A stretch of 59,104 nucleotides of DNA from an uncultured Saprospiraceae bacterium (GTDB taxonomy: Bacteria > Bacteroidota > Bacteroidia > Chitinophagales > Saprospiraceae): NCBI GenBank assembly GCA_938003955.1, contig CALKXE010000199.1, positions 1 to 59,104 of the forward strand. Reading direction: 5' to 3'. Of the stretch, positions 38,239-46,507 are shown one piece after another (the first letter of the stretch is position 1; each line of letters begins with the position of its first letter). Below the pieces are notes generated by a model. It did not search any database. It was not told where the DNA came from and saw nothing but the letters and a program-made list of their open reading frames with translations. The position numbers were made by a program, and so were the translations under genes.

Positions 38239-38760
38239 TTATCTTATTTCAGATAACCTTCCTTCCATTAGCTCTCGCAACTTGCGATATGCTTTTCCTA
38301 TTTGGTTCTCTACTGTTTTTACAGAAATATCTAAGTCTAAAGCTATTTCGTTGTAAGTTAAGCCATTCACCTTGTTCATCACAAAAATTTTCTGACATTT
38401 AGGCGGTAATTGTCGTATCGACTTATATAGGAATTCCTTTAACATATAATTTTTCGCCTCTTCTTCAATCCCACTATTTCCCAAGTTGATATCATTAAAA
38501 TCAGCTGTCGATACTTTCATATCACTTTTTCGCTTTCTCAGCATCTCTAATGATCTATTCTTTACAGCTTGGAAGAGGTAACTTTTTTCATTCGAATCTA
38601 TAGTGACCTTTTCTCTTTTGTCCCATAGCTTAGTAAAAACGTCTTGTACCACGTCCTGTGCCATCTTGTGATCATTCACAATAGTGGAGGCAAAGTTGCA
38701 GAGAGGATTATAATACTTCTTAAACACTTCTTTAAATCTATTTTTATCTAACTGTTTCAA
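38239..38760 (-). CDS. ECF RNA polymerase sigma factor, Bacteroidota FecI-like family
   Basis: 173 residues. Region 2 (NPLCNFASTIVNDHKMAQDVVQDVFTKLW, core at 22-50) and region 4 (LTYNEIALDLDISVKTVENQ, 130-149) are clear. It would recruit RNA polymerase to the receptor operon when released by FecR. The frame has no ATG at its head; TTG at 38758-38760 is the only start that preserves the family N-terminus (KQLDKNRFKEVFKKYYNPL). First gene of the operon. Confidence 0.93.
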   Translation of the reverse strand: MKQLDKNRFKEVFKKYYNPLCNFASTIVNDHKMAQDVVQDVFTKLWDKREKVTIDSNEKSYLFQAVKNRSLEMLRKRKSDMKVSTADFNDINLGNSGIEEEAKNYMLKEFLYKSIRQLPPKCQKIFVMNKVNGLTYNEIALDLDISVKTVENQIGKAYRKLRELMEGRLSEIR

Positions 38761-38924
38761 TAAATAGTTGGCGTATCGGTTAGGTAGTAAATGTTTTGTA
38801 CTGCTAATTTATTATATATAATCTTACTGAGGCATAAACTCTTGCAATTTATTATCGCTTATTTGTCACAGAAGACAATCTACGGATAAGAATAAGCTAA
38901 TAATATACATTTGTCGTCGTAAAG

Positions 38925-38951
38925 CAAACTTATGTTGTCAGCTATGAGCAA
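38925..38951 (-). promoter_or_regulatory. Candidate promoter of the ECF sigma/FecR/TonB receptor operon
   Basis: On the minus strand TAAGTTTG (38932-38925) fits TAnnTTTG, with TTG complement at 38949-38951 (16-base spacer). The leader to the TTG start at 38760 would be about 165 bases. Confidence 0.35.
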
Positions 38952-39054
38952 AACGACATGACGACTTTAGTGATATGATCACAGTAGTTTTCACAAAAAA
39001 AATTATTGAAGTGATGACATTTCTGGAAGGAAGCCATCATTAATAATTTCTGCA

Positions 39055-39087
39055 AACAAAAAAAGCCCATCAACAATGTCAATGGGC
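39055..39087 (-). terminator. Intrinsic terminator of the cold-shock gene
   Basis: GCCCAT (39065-39070) pairs with ATGGGC (39082-39087), loop of 11. The minus-strand read ends in TTTTTTTTG, 35 bases after the stop. Confidence 0.75.
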
Positions 39088-39121
39088 CTTTAGTATTTTT
39101 ATATAAATCAGGTCTTCCTGC

Positions 39122-39313
39122 TTATACCACTGATACATTTACAGCGTTAGGACCTTTTTTTCCTTCTTCTACATCGTAACTTACTGTGTCACCTTCTCTA
39201 ATGTCGTCATTTAGACCACTTACGTGCACAAATAGATCTTTACTTCCATCTTCTGGGCTAATAAATCCGAATCCTTTTGTTTCGTTGAAAAATTTTACTG
39301 TTCCGTTATTCAT
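39122..39313 (-). CDS. CspA-family cold-shock protein
   Basis: 63 residues. RNP1 (KGFGFISPEDG) and RNP2 (DLFVHVSGL) are both present with the aromatic residues that stack on single-stranded nucleic acid. Acts as an RNA chaperone or single-strand-binding protein in the cytoplasm. Own promoter and terminator, monocistronic. Confidence 0.96.
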   Translation of the reverse strand: MNNGTVKFFNETKGFGFISPEDGSKDLFVHVSGLNDDIREGDTVSYDVEEGKKGPNAVNVSVV

Positions 39314-39339
39314 TTGTCTAGTATTATATAATTAATACT

Positions 39340-39347
39340 CAAATATA
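39340..39347 (-). promoter_or_regulatory. -7 element of the cold-shock gene
   Basis: TATATTTG on the minus strand fits TAnnTTTG, 27 bases before the ATG at 39313, giving a very short leader. No -33 TTG at the usual distance. Confidence 0.5.
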
Positions 39348-39463
39348 ATACTTATTTTGGAATAGTTAATAATGGAAACATGGATTAAATGATTTTTCCA
39401 TCCAAATCATCTCATATTGGTTCAAATCTATATGGTTATTCGCTTTAAGTACTGCCCAACTGA

Positions 39464-40171
39464 CTAGAAATTGGCTTTTATAATTGTTAGTAAAACAGCA
39501 ATTACAAATAACTGGATTACAAACATCGCTAAGATTATGATTGTCCAAAAAATTGAATCCCCAATCGTATTCTTATCTCTGAAAACCTTAAGTACTAACA
39601 AAAAAACTACAATGTATACAAAAGGATCAGACATGAGTATATTCCCAGAGATCATATAACCCAAAATACTCACTAAAGTAGCATGACCGATTATTAATGA
39701 GCTAATCGATAAGTGCTCAATGAAATTGTATTTCTTATAAACTGTTTTCAAGGATAATGCCAACGGAAAGATTGACAATATCCAAAAGTATTTAATATAT
39801 AATCGAATAAAAATACCCGTCTCATAAGATACTAAATAAAGCTGACTCCTATTCTCTTCATTGATATTGGCTAATTCTCTCGTTTTGGCAAATACCGTTA
39901 TTATTATTAAATATATTATAACTGCATAAATCAAATATGAAATTGGATTTAAAATCCCTTTCCTCTTTCCTTTTATATATTCAACGACGATCTTTTGAGG
40001 ATTTAGAGTTAAGGTCTTTAGATTATAGAGAAAGCCTTTATCCATATTAGTCACTGTCGAAAACACATCAGCTAACATTGAACTGAATGTTATTCTTTTC
40101 ACTTCTCCTTTTTCACCACAATTAGGGCAGAATACTTCATCATGATTATTATTGCAACTGATACAATTCAT
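39464..40171 (-). CDS. DUF3667-type membrane protein with N-terminal zinc ribbon
   Basis: 235 residues. The start MNCISCNNNHDEVFCPNCGEKG holds two CxxC pairs (Cys3/Cys6, Cys15/Cys18), a zinc ribbon. KRITFSSMLADVFSTVTNMDKGFLYNLKTL is the conserved DUF3667 stretch, then about five membrane segments follow. Function of the family is unknown. The sequence is complete and monocistronic. Confidence 0.82.
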   Translation of the reverse strand: MNCISCNNNHDEVFCPNCGEKGEVKRITFSSMLADVFSTVTNMDKGFLYNLKTLTLNPQKIVVEYIKGKRKGILNPISYLIYAVIIYLIIITVFAKTRELANINEENRSQLYLVSYETGIFIRLYIKYFWILSIFPLALSLKTVYKKYNFIEHLSISSLIIGHATLVSILGYMISGNILMSDPFVYIVVFLLVLKVFRDKNTIGDSIFWTIIILAMFVIQLFVIAVLLTIIKANF

Positions 40172-40217
40172 TCCGTTACTTTAGTGTTCTGATTCGAATA
40201 GTCAATAAATATCATAA

Positions 40218-41570
40218 TTAACTTCTATCCATCCATCTACCTCGCGTAAAATCAGGCACAGCGACAGATGAACTTCCAGCGGCAATAGATTCTTCGGATA
40301 ATGGTGTGATACTCAACCAAGCTGCAGCATCATAGACATCTATCGGTGGCCTTTTATTATCTTTTGCGTGGTTTACAAATTCATCTATCAGAAACCAATC
40401 CATGCCACCGTGACCTGCACCTACAGCTTTTTGTTCATTCTTTTTCCAATAAGGGTGATCGTACTTTTTGAGCCAATCATCAGCAGATGTCCACTTGTGA
40501 GCTTCCGTAACACCTTCAATCATAAGAGATTTATTCACATCCATCCATATGCCTTTGGATCCTTGTACACGGAATCCTATGGAGTATGGTCTAGGCAGGT
40601 TGGTATCATGAAATAGAGTTATCGATTCTCCATTTGCGCATTTTATCATAGTGGTGACTACATCACCTAACTTAAAATCGATTTTAGCATTTTTATGATT
40701 CTTGCCCCCTTTTGGATGATTTACCACATAATCATGAAGTCCTACCGCTTGAGAGGACATAGATGTGAGATAGAGAAATCTATTGCCTCTATTGATATCA
40801 ATCATCTGAGCTACTGGCCCTAATCCATGTGTAGGATATAAATCACCATTCCTCATCACTGAATGTTGGGTTCTCCATTTTGCTTCATGAAATGCATTCT
40901 CACCAAATTCTACACCACCGCCATATGCATCTTTACCATTATTAAATTTCACATGCCTCAGGTCATGTTGATAACCTCCCTCAAGGTGAACCAGCTGGCC
41001 AAACATATCTTGACTGACCATATTCATCACAGCCATAACGTCTCTGCGATAACATACATTTTCTAAGAAAAATAAATGTGTTCCTGTCTCTTCTTGCGTA
41101 TTTACAAGCTGCCAACATTCATCTACAGAAAAAGCACCACATACTTCCGTACCGACGTACTTCCCTGCTTTCATCGCAGCAATTGCTTGTTCAGAATGCC
41201 AACGCCAAGGTGTTGCAATAATCACTGCGTCTATATTCTCCTCAGCCAAAAGATTCTTATAATCATAAGGACCGTTTTTGAATACTTTAGGCTTCGGTTT
41301 TCCGTACTTATCAAATATCTTCAATGAAGAAGCAATCATACGTTCATCTATGTCTGCAAAAGCAACTACTTCACAATCATTACGCCCCAATAATAGATCT
41401 ATATGACTCTGTCCTCGATATCCTGAACCAATTACGCCTATATTAATCTTTGATTTTGATATATTCGCCTTTAATTGCTTCGTTTGTGTTGCATTAGCTG
41501 ATCCTGAAATGGCAACTCCTGCACCTGCTAATGCTGATGATTGAAGAAATTTACGTCTATTGATTGGCAT
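40218..41570 (-). CDS. Gfo/Idh/MocA oxidoreductase, GH109-like (alpha-N-acetylgalactosaminidase family)
   Basis: 450 residues. Tat leader PINRRKFLQSSALAGAGVAISGSA. A Rossmann domain carries INIGVIGSGYRGQSHIDLLL and VVAFADIDERM; later come IIATPWRWHSEQAIAAMKAGKYV and FLENVCYRRDVMAVMNMVSQ, which match GH109 enzymes. Those cleave alpha-GalNAc by an NAD-dependent oxidation/elimination mechanism. Exported folded with bound NAD, as expected for Tat. Could equally be a periplasmic sugar oxidoreductase. Confidence 0.82.
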   Translation of the reverse strand: MPINRRKFLQSSALAGAGVAISGSANATQTKQLKANISKSKINIGVIGSGYRGQSHIDLLLGRNDCEVVAFADIDERMIASSLKIFDKYGKPKPKVFKNGPYDYKNLLAEENIDAVIIATPWRWHSEQAIAAMKAGKYVGTEVCGAFSVDECWQLVNTQEETGTHLFFLENVCYRRDVMAVMNMVSQDMFGQLVHLEGGYQHDLRHVKFNNGKDAYGGGVEFGENAFHEAKWRTQHSVMRNGDLYPTHGLGPVAQMIDINRGNRFLYLTSMSSQAVGLHDYVVNHPKGGKNHKNAKIDFKLGDVVTTMIKCANGESITLFHDTNLPRPYSIGFRVQGSKGIWMDVNKSLMIEGVTEAHKWTSADDWLKKYDHPYWKKNEQKAVGAGHGGMDWFLIDEFVNHAKDNKRPPIDVYDAAAWLSITPLSEESIAAGSSSVAVPDFTRGRWMDRS

Positions 41571-41677
41571 TATTACTAAAATTTAGATGTGCGGAAAAAT
41601 ATAAAACTAAGCTAAAGCTAAAAAATAGAAAGCAAGTTTCATAAATTCTAAAATATTAAGAATAGAAAACCTATAAA

Positions 41678-42442
41678 ATGATAAAACTATCCGACATAGA
41701 TACTAGAGCCCCTGAAGGGACTGATGAAAAAGAAATAAGAAAGCAGACAAAAAAAATAGCTAAAGAGATACAAGAATTACAATCGATCATGTACGCTCAA
41801 AGAAAGCATTCCTTATTAGTTGTATTTCAAGGAATGGATAGCAGTGGAAAAGATGGTGCCACAAGGGAAACTTTCAAATATTGTAGTCCTTCAGGAATAA
41901 AAACAAAAGGATACGGTAAGCCATCTGACACAGAATTTGCCCATGATTTCCTGTGGAGAGTACATTCTCATGCACCAGCCAAGGGAGAAGTGAGTGTTTT
42001 TATTAGATCTCACTATGAAGATGTCTTGATCCAAAGAGTTCATAATTGGATAGATGAAGAACATGTAACCAAGAGAATAAATGCGATCAATGCATGGGAA
42101 GAATTATTAGAGTTTGACAACAATACCACGATCCTTAAGTTTTATATGCACTTATCAAAAGATAGGCAGCATGAAAAGCTGATGGAACGGATAGAAACGC
42201 CCAGAAAAAACTTCAAACATAGAGATGGCGATTGGGAACAAAGAGAACATTGGGATAGATATATAGAATGCTATGAAGATGTAATCAATCGATCAAGTGT
42301 GCCATGGATAATAGCACCTGTAGATCAAAGATGGTATAGAAATTACTTCATCGCTAGTAAAGTCCTCGAAACACTGAAGTCAATGGATCTAAAATATCCA
42401 AAACTAGAAACAGAAAGAGAAGAGTGGAAAAAGTACGTATAG
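41678..42442 (+). CDS. Polyphosphate kinase 2 family protein
   Basis: 254 residues, one PPK2 domain. Walker A is GMDSSGKDG (52-60), with the lid/Walker B stretch FIRSHYEDVLIQRVH. PPK2 enzymes use polyphosphate to phosphorylate nucleotides (ADP, GDP, or AMP depending on class). The class cannot be fixed by eye. The stop overlaps the next gene by 19 bases, so translation may be coupled. Confidence 0.92.
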   Translation: MIKLSDIDTRAPEGTDEKEIRKQTKKIAKEIQELQSIMYAQRKHSLLVVFQGMDSSGKDGATRETFKYCSPSGIKTKGYGKPSDTEFAHDFLWRVHSHAPAKGEVSVFIRSHYEDVLIQRVHNWIDEEHVTKRINAINAWEELLEFDNNTTILKFYMHLSKDRQHEKLMERIETPRKNFKHRDGDWEQREHWDRYIECYEDVINRSSVPWIIAPVDQRWYRNYFIASKVLETLKSMDLKYPKLETEREEWKKYV

Positions 42443-42831
42443 ATAAATGGTTGTGGAGTGTAAGGATATTCAAATCTAGATCAATATCCACAGATGCATG
42501 TAAGAGCAATAAGGTGAAGATTGGCGAAAAAAACCTAAAACCTTCCTACTTAATAAGAGTTGGGGAACGGGTTAATGTTCAAAAAGAAGGTTTTAATCTT
42601 ACTTTCGAAGTTGTTGCATTGATTAATAAAAGGGTTTCGGCTGCTCTAGCTCAGCCATGTTATAAAAACTTAACACCAGAGGAAGAGTTGAACAAATTCA
42701 AAGACTGGTTCGTTGGGAAAAGTGCACCCGAAAGAAGAGAACAAGGGGCTGGAAGACCAACAAAACGGGAAAGAAGAGAAATTGATGATTTCAAAGATGA
42801 TTTTGAATTATGGGACGATGATGAAGATTAA
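42424..42831 (+). CDS. hslR: Hsp15-like S4-domain RNA-binding protein
   Basis: 135 residues. S4 domain MEKVRIDKWLWSVRIFKSRS (first 20 residues) and LIRVGERVNVQKEG, then the ARLYF-like stretch and a charged tail (DDFKDDFELWDDDED). Hsp15 binds stalled 50S subunits with peptidyl-tRNA. Start is GTG at 42424, inside the end of the PPK2 gene; the S4 motif begins almost at once, so no later start is possible. Confidence 0.88.
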   Translation: MEKVRIDKWLWSVRIFKSRSISTDACKSNKVKIGEKNLKPSYLIRVGERVNVQKEGFNLTFEVVALINKRVSAALAQPCYKNLTPEEELNKFKDWFVGKSAPERREQGAGRPTKRERREIDDFKDDFELWDDDED

Positions 42832-42942
42832 ATATAATTAGGGATAAAGCGTATTACAGTACAATTTATCCATATAAATCTAAATCATCAATTTAAATAA
42901 GTAATTCATATATAAGAATTCTAAATATTTCATAGAATAAAT

Positions 42943-42950
42943 TACTTTTG
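42943..42950 (+). promoter_or_regulatory. -7 element of sucC
   Basis: TACTTTTG fits TAnnTTTG and is followed by a C as in strong Bacteroidota promoters; 38 bases before the ATG at 42989. The -33 box is weak. Confidence 0.5.
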
Positions 42951-42988
42951 CAGTTACTATTAAGAAACAGATATTTTAAAAGACAAAT

Positions 42989-44191
42989 ATGAATTTACAC
43001 GAATATCAGGGAAAGGAACTTTTGGCTTCATACGGTGTAGCTATTCAAAGAGGAAAAATCGCTCATACAATAGAAGAAGCTGTTCAAGCATTCAAAGACA
43101 TTCAGGCTGAGACTGGTGCTGAAATGGCAGTTGTCAAAGCTCAGATCCATGCAGGTGGTAGAGGAAAAGGTGGTGGAGTAAAACTTGCCAAAAATATGGA
43201 TGAGTTGAAGGAACATGCAGGGAATATCCTTGGAATGATGCTGAAGACTCCTCAAACACCAGGAGGAATGGATGGTGCTGGAAAATTAGTAAGAAAGGTA
43301 CTTGTTGCCGAAGATACTTATGCTCCTGACTTCGATGCATGTAAAGAATACTACGTGTCAATCTTAATGGATAGAGGTAGAAAGCAAAATGTAATTATCT
43401 ATTCTACAGAAGGTGGTATGGATATAGAAGCAGTAGCTGAAGCCACTCCAGAACTAATACACAAAGAATATATCGATCCACATATGGGTCTTCAAGGTTT
43501 CCAATCTAGAAAGATTGCTTTTAATCTTGGATTAGAAGGTAAAGCATTCAAAGAGATGACGAAATTCATCTCAAAGTTATATGCTGCATTCGTAGGTAGT
43601 GATGCATCATTGTTTGAAATTAATCCTTGTCTTCATACAGCCGATGATAGAATCTTAGCTGTAGATAGTAAAGTATCATTGGATGAGAACGCATTGTTCC
43701 GTCACCCGGAATTAGCGGCGATGAGAGATACTGATGAGGAAGATCCTACAGAAGTAGAAGCACAAAGCTATGGTCTGAACTTCGTAAACCTTGATGGTAA
43801 TGTTGGTTGTATGGTAAACGGTGCAGGACTTGCAATGGCTACTATGGATATCATCAAATTATCAGGTGGATCTCCAGCAAACTTCCTTGATGTAGGAGGA
43901 ACAGCAGATGCAGCAAGAGTAGAACAAGCATTCAGAATCATCTTAAAAGATGAAAATGTAAAAGCTATTTTGATCAATATCTTTGGAGGTATCGTAAGAT
44001 GTGACAGAGTTGCTCAAGGTGTAGTTGACGCATACAAAAACATAGGTGACATTAAAGTGCCAATCATTGTAAGATTACAAGGTACTAATGCTGATATCGC
44101 TAAAAAATTAATCGACGAAAGTGGATTAGAAGTACATTCAGCGACTCTTCTTAAGGAAGCAGCTGACTTAGTAAAACAAGTAGTAGCGTAA
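42989..44191 (+). CDS. sucC: Succinyl-CoA synthetase (ADP-forming) beta subunit
   Basis: 400 residues, normal length. Starts MNLHEYQGKELLASYGVA. ATP-grasp glycine-rich loop GGRGKGGGVKLAKN, then FGGIVRCDRVAQG and HSATLLKEAADLV near the end. With SucD it makes succinate and ATP from succinyl-CoA in the TCA cycle. sucD is not next door, so the two subunits are unlinked here, as in several Bacteroidota. Monocistronic with strong terminator. Confidence 0.97.
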   Translation: MNLHEYQGKELLASYGVAIQRGKIAHTIEEAVQAFKDIQAETGAEMAVVKAQIHAGGRGKGGGVKLAKNMDELKEHAGNILGMMLKTPQTPGGMDGAGKLVRKVLVAEDTYAPDFDACKEYYVSILMDRGRKQNVIIYSTEGGMDIEAVAEATPELIHKEYIDPHMGLQGFQSRKIAFNLGLEGKAFKEMTKFISKLYAAFVGSDASLFEINPCLHTADDRILAVDSKVSLDENALFRHPELAAMRDTDEEDPTEVEAQSYGLNFVNLDGNVGCMVNGAGLAMATMDIIKLSGGSPANFLDVGGTADAARVEQAFRIILKDENVKAILINIFGGIVRCDRVAQGVVDAYKNIGDIKVPIIVRLQGTNADIAKKLIDESGLEVHSATLLKEAADLVKQVVA

Positions 44192-44218
44192 GCTTAAACA
44201 ACGTATAAAGCATTTAGA

Positions 44219-44250
44219 AAGGCACTCAATTTTGGGTGCCTTTTTTTATT
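44219..44250 (+). terminator. Intrinsic terminator of sucC
   Basis: GGCACTC (44221-44227) pairs with GGGTGCC (44234-44240; one G-U pair), loop of six, followed by TTTTTTTATTTTT. Confidence 0.9.
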
Positions 44251-44480
44251 TTTCGAAAAAGGTGAAAATAATATCGAAAAAACACGGTTGTTTTGGGAGG
44301 GGGCAAATGTATCATTTCAAAATGTATTGTTTGCCAAAAACACAACACTTCAAAACTATTGCCTTAACAACTAACATAGTTAAGATGATTGAAAATTTAG
44401 AAGAATTTCAATTTAAAAAACTTAAAATTTATTTTACGTTTGAATAAATCCAATTCCCAAACACCCCACGTAATTAAGGT

Positions 44481-44949
44481 ATGGTATTAGAAATGTCTTC
44501 TTGTGGTGATGATGACTTAAGAACTAAAACATTTTCTTATGACTTCAATACTGGACAAGTAGCAGCTGATTTTGCTTATACATGCACACATGCTAATACA
44601 TTATCTGCGACAATCACAGTTGATGAATTAGAAGATGGTGGATCAGAAGTAACGGTAACTCTTGATAACACAATTGATGGTGAGACGTATAACACACATG
44701 CACATGACATGGCAGATGCCGCAACTACAACTAACATGACTCCATATAACGAGTCTCCAAATGGTAATGTATTTGCAATGGCATTAGCTGGAAATGGTGG
44801 AGAAGTTTCAGGTAAAAAACACATCTACATTATCTTATGATGCTCTTACTACAACTTATGACGGATTTTTAGTAGTTCATGATCCTTTACAAGATCTTAC
44901 TACAGTTGATCCTACGACTTACGAAATACTTGGTGATTTCGCAAGATAA
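44481..44949 (+). pseudogene. Frameshifted lipoprotein-like gene (CHRD-like)
   Basis: Frame one (44481-44840) starts MVLEMSSCGDDDLRTK, resembling a lipobox (SSC) that has lost its hydrophobic leader, and reads a beta-rich protein with DGETYNTHAHDMADAATTTN. At the A6 run 44814-44819 the frame should shift: deleting one A joins SGK to NTSTLSYDALTTTYDGFLVVHDPL and continues to the stop at 44947-44949 (LGDFAR). The joined product would be about 156 residues. Either a broken gene, a slippage site, or a sequencing error. Confidence 0.6.
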
Positions 44950-44962
44950 GATTAAGCTAACA

Positions 44963-45010
44963 TTAAAAAATGGAGCATCTCTTAAATGAGGTGCTCCATT
45001 CTTTTTTTAT
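44963..45010. terminator. Bidirectional terminator
   Basis: A 13-bp stem (44969-44981 with 44988-45000, one G-U) and 6-base loop. T-runs flank both ends, so it stops the frameshifted gene from the left and the oxidoreductase gene from the right. Confidence 0.9.
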
Positions 45011-45023
45011 AGTCTTTTTCGTT

Positions 45024-46070
45024 CTAACTGACTTTTACTTCGAAGTCAATCTCAGTTCCATCTTCGAGGTGCTGTATCAAATGATTAGCCCAATACGGCC
45101 CAAGCGATGCTCCTTTGGTCCCTAATCCATTAAATATTACAACATTCGGATGCTCCGAATGTCTGCCTAAAAACGGGCGACGTCCTTTAACACATGGACG
45201 AATACCAGCAATATGCTTTACAACCTCATAAGGAACATTAAGAATTTCATCTAGCTTATCTCTTAGTTCTTGTCCTTTCTCTTCATCTGGCGCATCATCA
45301 TCAAATGTCCATCGATATCCAGACCCAACCCAATAATGTTCTTCGTCAATAGGTGCGACGAAAACTTTATGTCTCAGTATATTATCAAATGGTCGACCCT
45401 TTACTTTGACAATCAACACATCTCCTTTTGCTGGCTCGAATGCTAGATGCTTGAAGTATGGATTATACTGAGCTTGGTAACCTTCCGCGAAGATGATCTT
45501 CGATGCTTTGATTCCTTTATACTCTATTCCGTCTTCGTTAATTTTGAGCTGCTCGTATTCAAACTTTTCATTCAATATCGAGTCATCAGCATCCAGAATC
45601 TTCCGATAACCATCTACAAGCCTACCCAATTGTACTTGCATTCCTTGTTTTAGTACACCATAGGCAAATATCCCATTGATTTTTCCATCAAACTCTTCTG
45701 TGCTTGGATTATCTACTATAAATTGACCAGCTATAGGGTCCGCTTTTCGTGTTTCCCAAGTATTTTCATCTTTGATACTGTATAGGCCTCTATATATGAG
45801 CTTCTCATGATATATTTTCTCTTGTATAAAACCAGAGATACCTTTATAGGTTTCTAGAGCAAAAGGAAGCAACTCTTCAATTCTCCAGGACTTTACATAT
45901 TTCCTACCAGTGATAGGGTTGATAACTCCTGCAGCTATTTTTGAAGCTGCCTGATAATGATTATTATCGATAACGACATGAGATTTGCCTCTCGCTTTTA
46001 AGAACCAAGATAACAACGTCCCTCCTACTCCTTGACCTACTATAATATAGTCGTATTTCTTGTCAGACAT
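45024..46070 (-). CDS. FAD-dependent DAAO-type oxidoreductase
   Basis: 348 residues. The start YDYIIVGQGVGGTLLSWFLKA holds the GxGxxG dinucleotide motif; later ASKIAAGVINPITGRKYV and GTKGASLGPYWANHL are the usual DadA/glycine oxidase FAD contacts. Oxidises an amine or D-amino acid; no other thing identifies the substrate. Overlaps the stop of the YjbR-family gene by one base, so the two are translated together. Confidence 0.87.
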   Translation of the reverse strand: MSDKKYDYIIVGQGVGGTLLSWFLKARGKSHVVIDNNHYQAASKIAAGVINPITGRKYVKSWRIEELLPFALETYKGISGFIQEKIYHEKLIYRGLYSIKDENTWETRKADPIAGQFIVDNPSTEEFDGKINGIFAYGVLKQGMQVQLGRLVDGYRKILDADDSILNEKFEYEQLKINEDGIEYKGIKASKIIFAEGYQAQYNPYFKHLAFEPAKGDVLIVKVKGRPFDNILRHKVFVAPIDEEHYWVGSGYRWTFDDDAPDEEKGQELRDKLDEILNVPYEVVKHIAGIRPCVKGRRPFLGRHSEHPNVVIFNGLGTKGASLGPYWANHLIQHLEDGTEIDFEVKVS

Positions 46071-46441
46071 TATGTGTTCTTTTTGAGTTCCTCTAATTCT
46101 TCTTTCTTAGCCTTTGTTAGTGATTTCACGACGAGGTCATAAGAATGATCAATCAGGTTTAAAATTAAAGATTGTTCTAGTCCTCCTTCACCGATGATCA
46201 AAGTATTCCAGTGTTTTTTATTCATATGATACCCAGGTATAATCTCCGGATGCTCGTCTCTTAATTCAATTGATCTTTCTGGATCGCATTTCAGGTTGAC
46301 TCGCAGTACTTCCTCGGTTATATTAGAGAGTGCAAACATCTTTCCCATTACTTTCCAGACAAGTGTCTTGTCGTCAAATGGAAATGTTTCTTCTACACCA
46401 GACTTGGGCGTGATATATGATATTAAACTGTCTAAGTCCAT
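46070..46441 (-). CDS. MmcQ/YjbR-family protein
   Basis: 123 residues. The family stretch VEETFPFDDKTLVWKVMGKM ... FALSN, VNLKCDPERSIELRDEHPEI and GYHMNKKHWNTLI is complete. YjbR folds like a DNA-binding cyclase-like domain and its biochemical function is unknown. Upstream gene of the pair with the oxidoreductase (one-base overlap). Confidence 0.92.
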   Translation of the reverse strand: MDLDSLISYITPKSGVEETFPFDDKTLVWKVMGKMFALSNITEEVLRVNLKCDPERSIELRDEHPEIIPGYHMNKKHWNTLIIGEGGLEQSLILNLIDHSYDLVVKSLTKAKKEELEELKKNT

Positions 46442-46507
46442 GATAATAAGATTGATTATTGTAAAGGTGGGTATTTTTATATTTGAATTTAAAAACCAAA
46501 TGAGTTA

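Larger units (their letters stand above)
38761..39121. other. 361-base region upstream of the sigma factor operon
   Basis: No coding frame is credible. It should hold the promoter of the ECF sigma operon and, at its right end, the cold-shock terminator. A TACATTTG at 38906-38913 on the plus strand is an isolated -7-like match with no gene downstream and no good -33. Confidence 0.45.

Noticed and set aside
38906..38913. TACATTTG on the plus strand as a promoter
   Set aside because: No -33 element at the proper distance and no plus-strand gene follows; kept only as a note in the intergenic entry.
39366..39548. 60-residue minus-strand frame overlapping the end of the DUF3667 gene
   Set aside because: Overlaps in another frame a well-supported gene; composition not protein-like.
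44232..44447. 71-residue plus-strand frame after sucC
   Set aside because: It starts inside the sucC terminator hairpin, has a low-complexity Lys/Phe-rich composition and no recognisable family.
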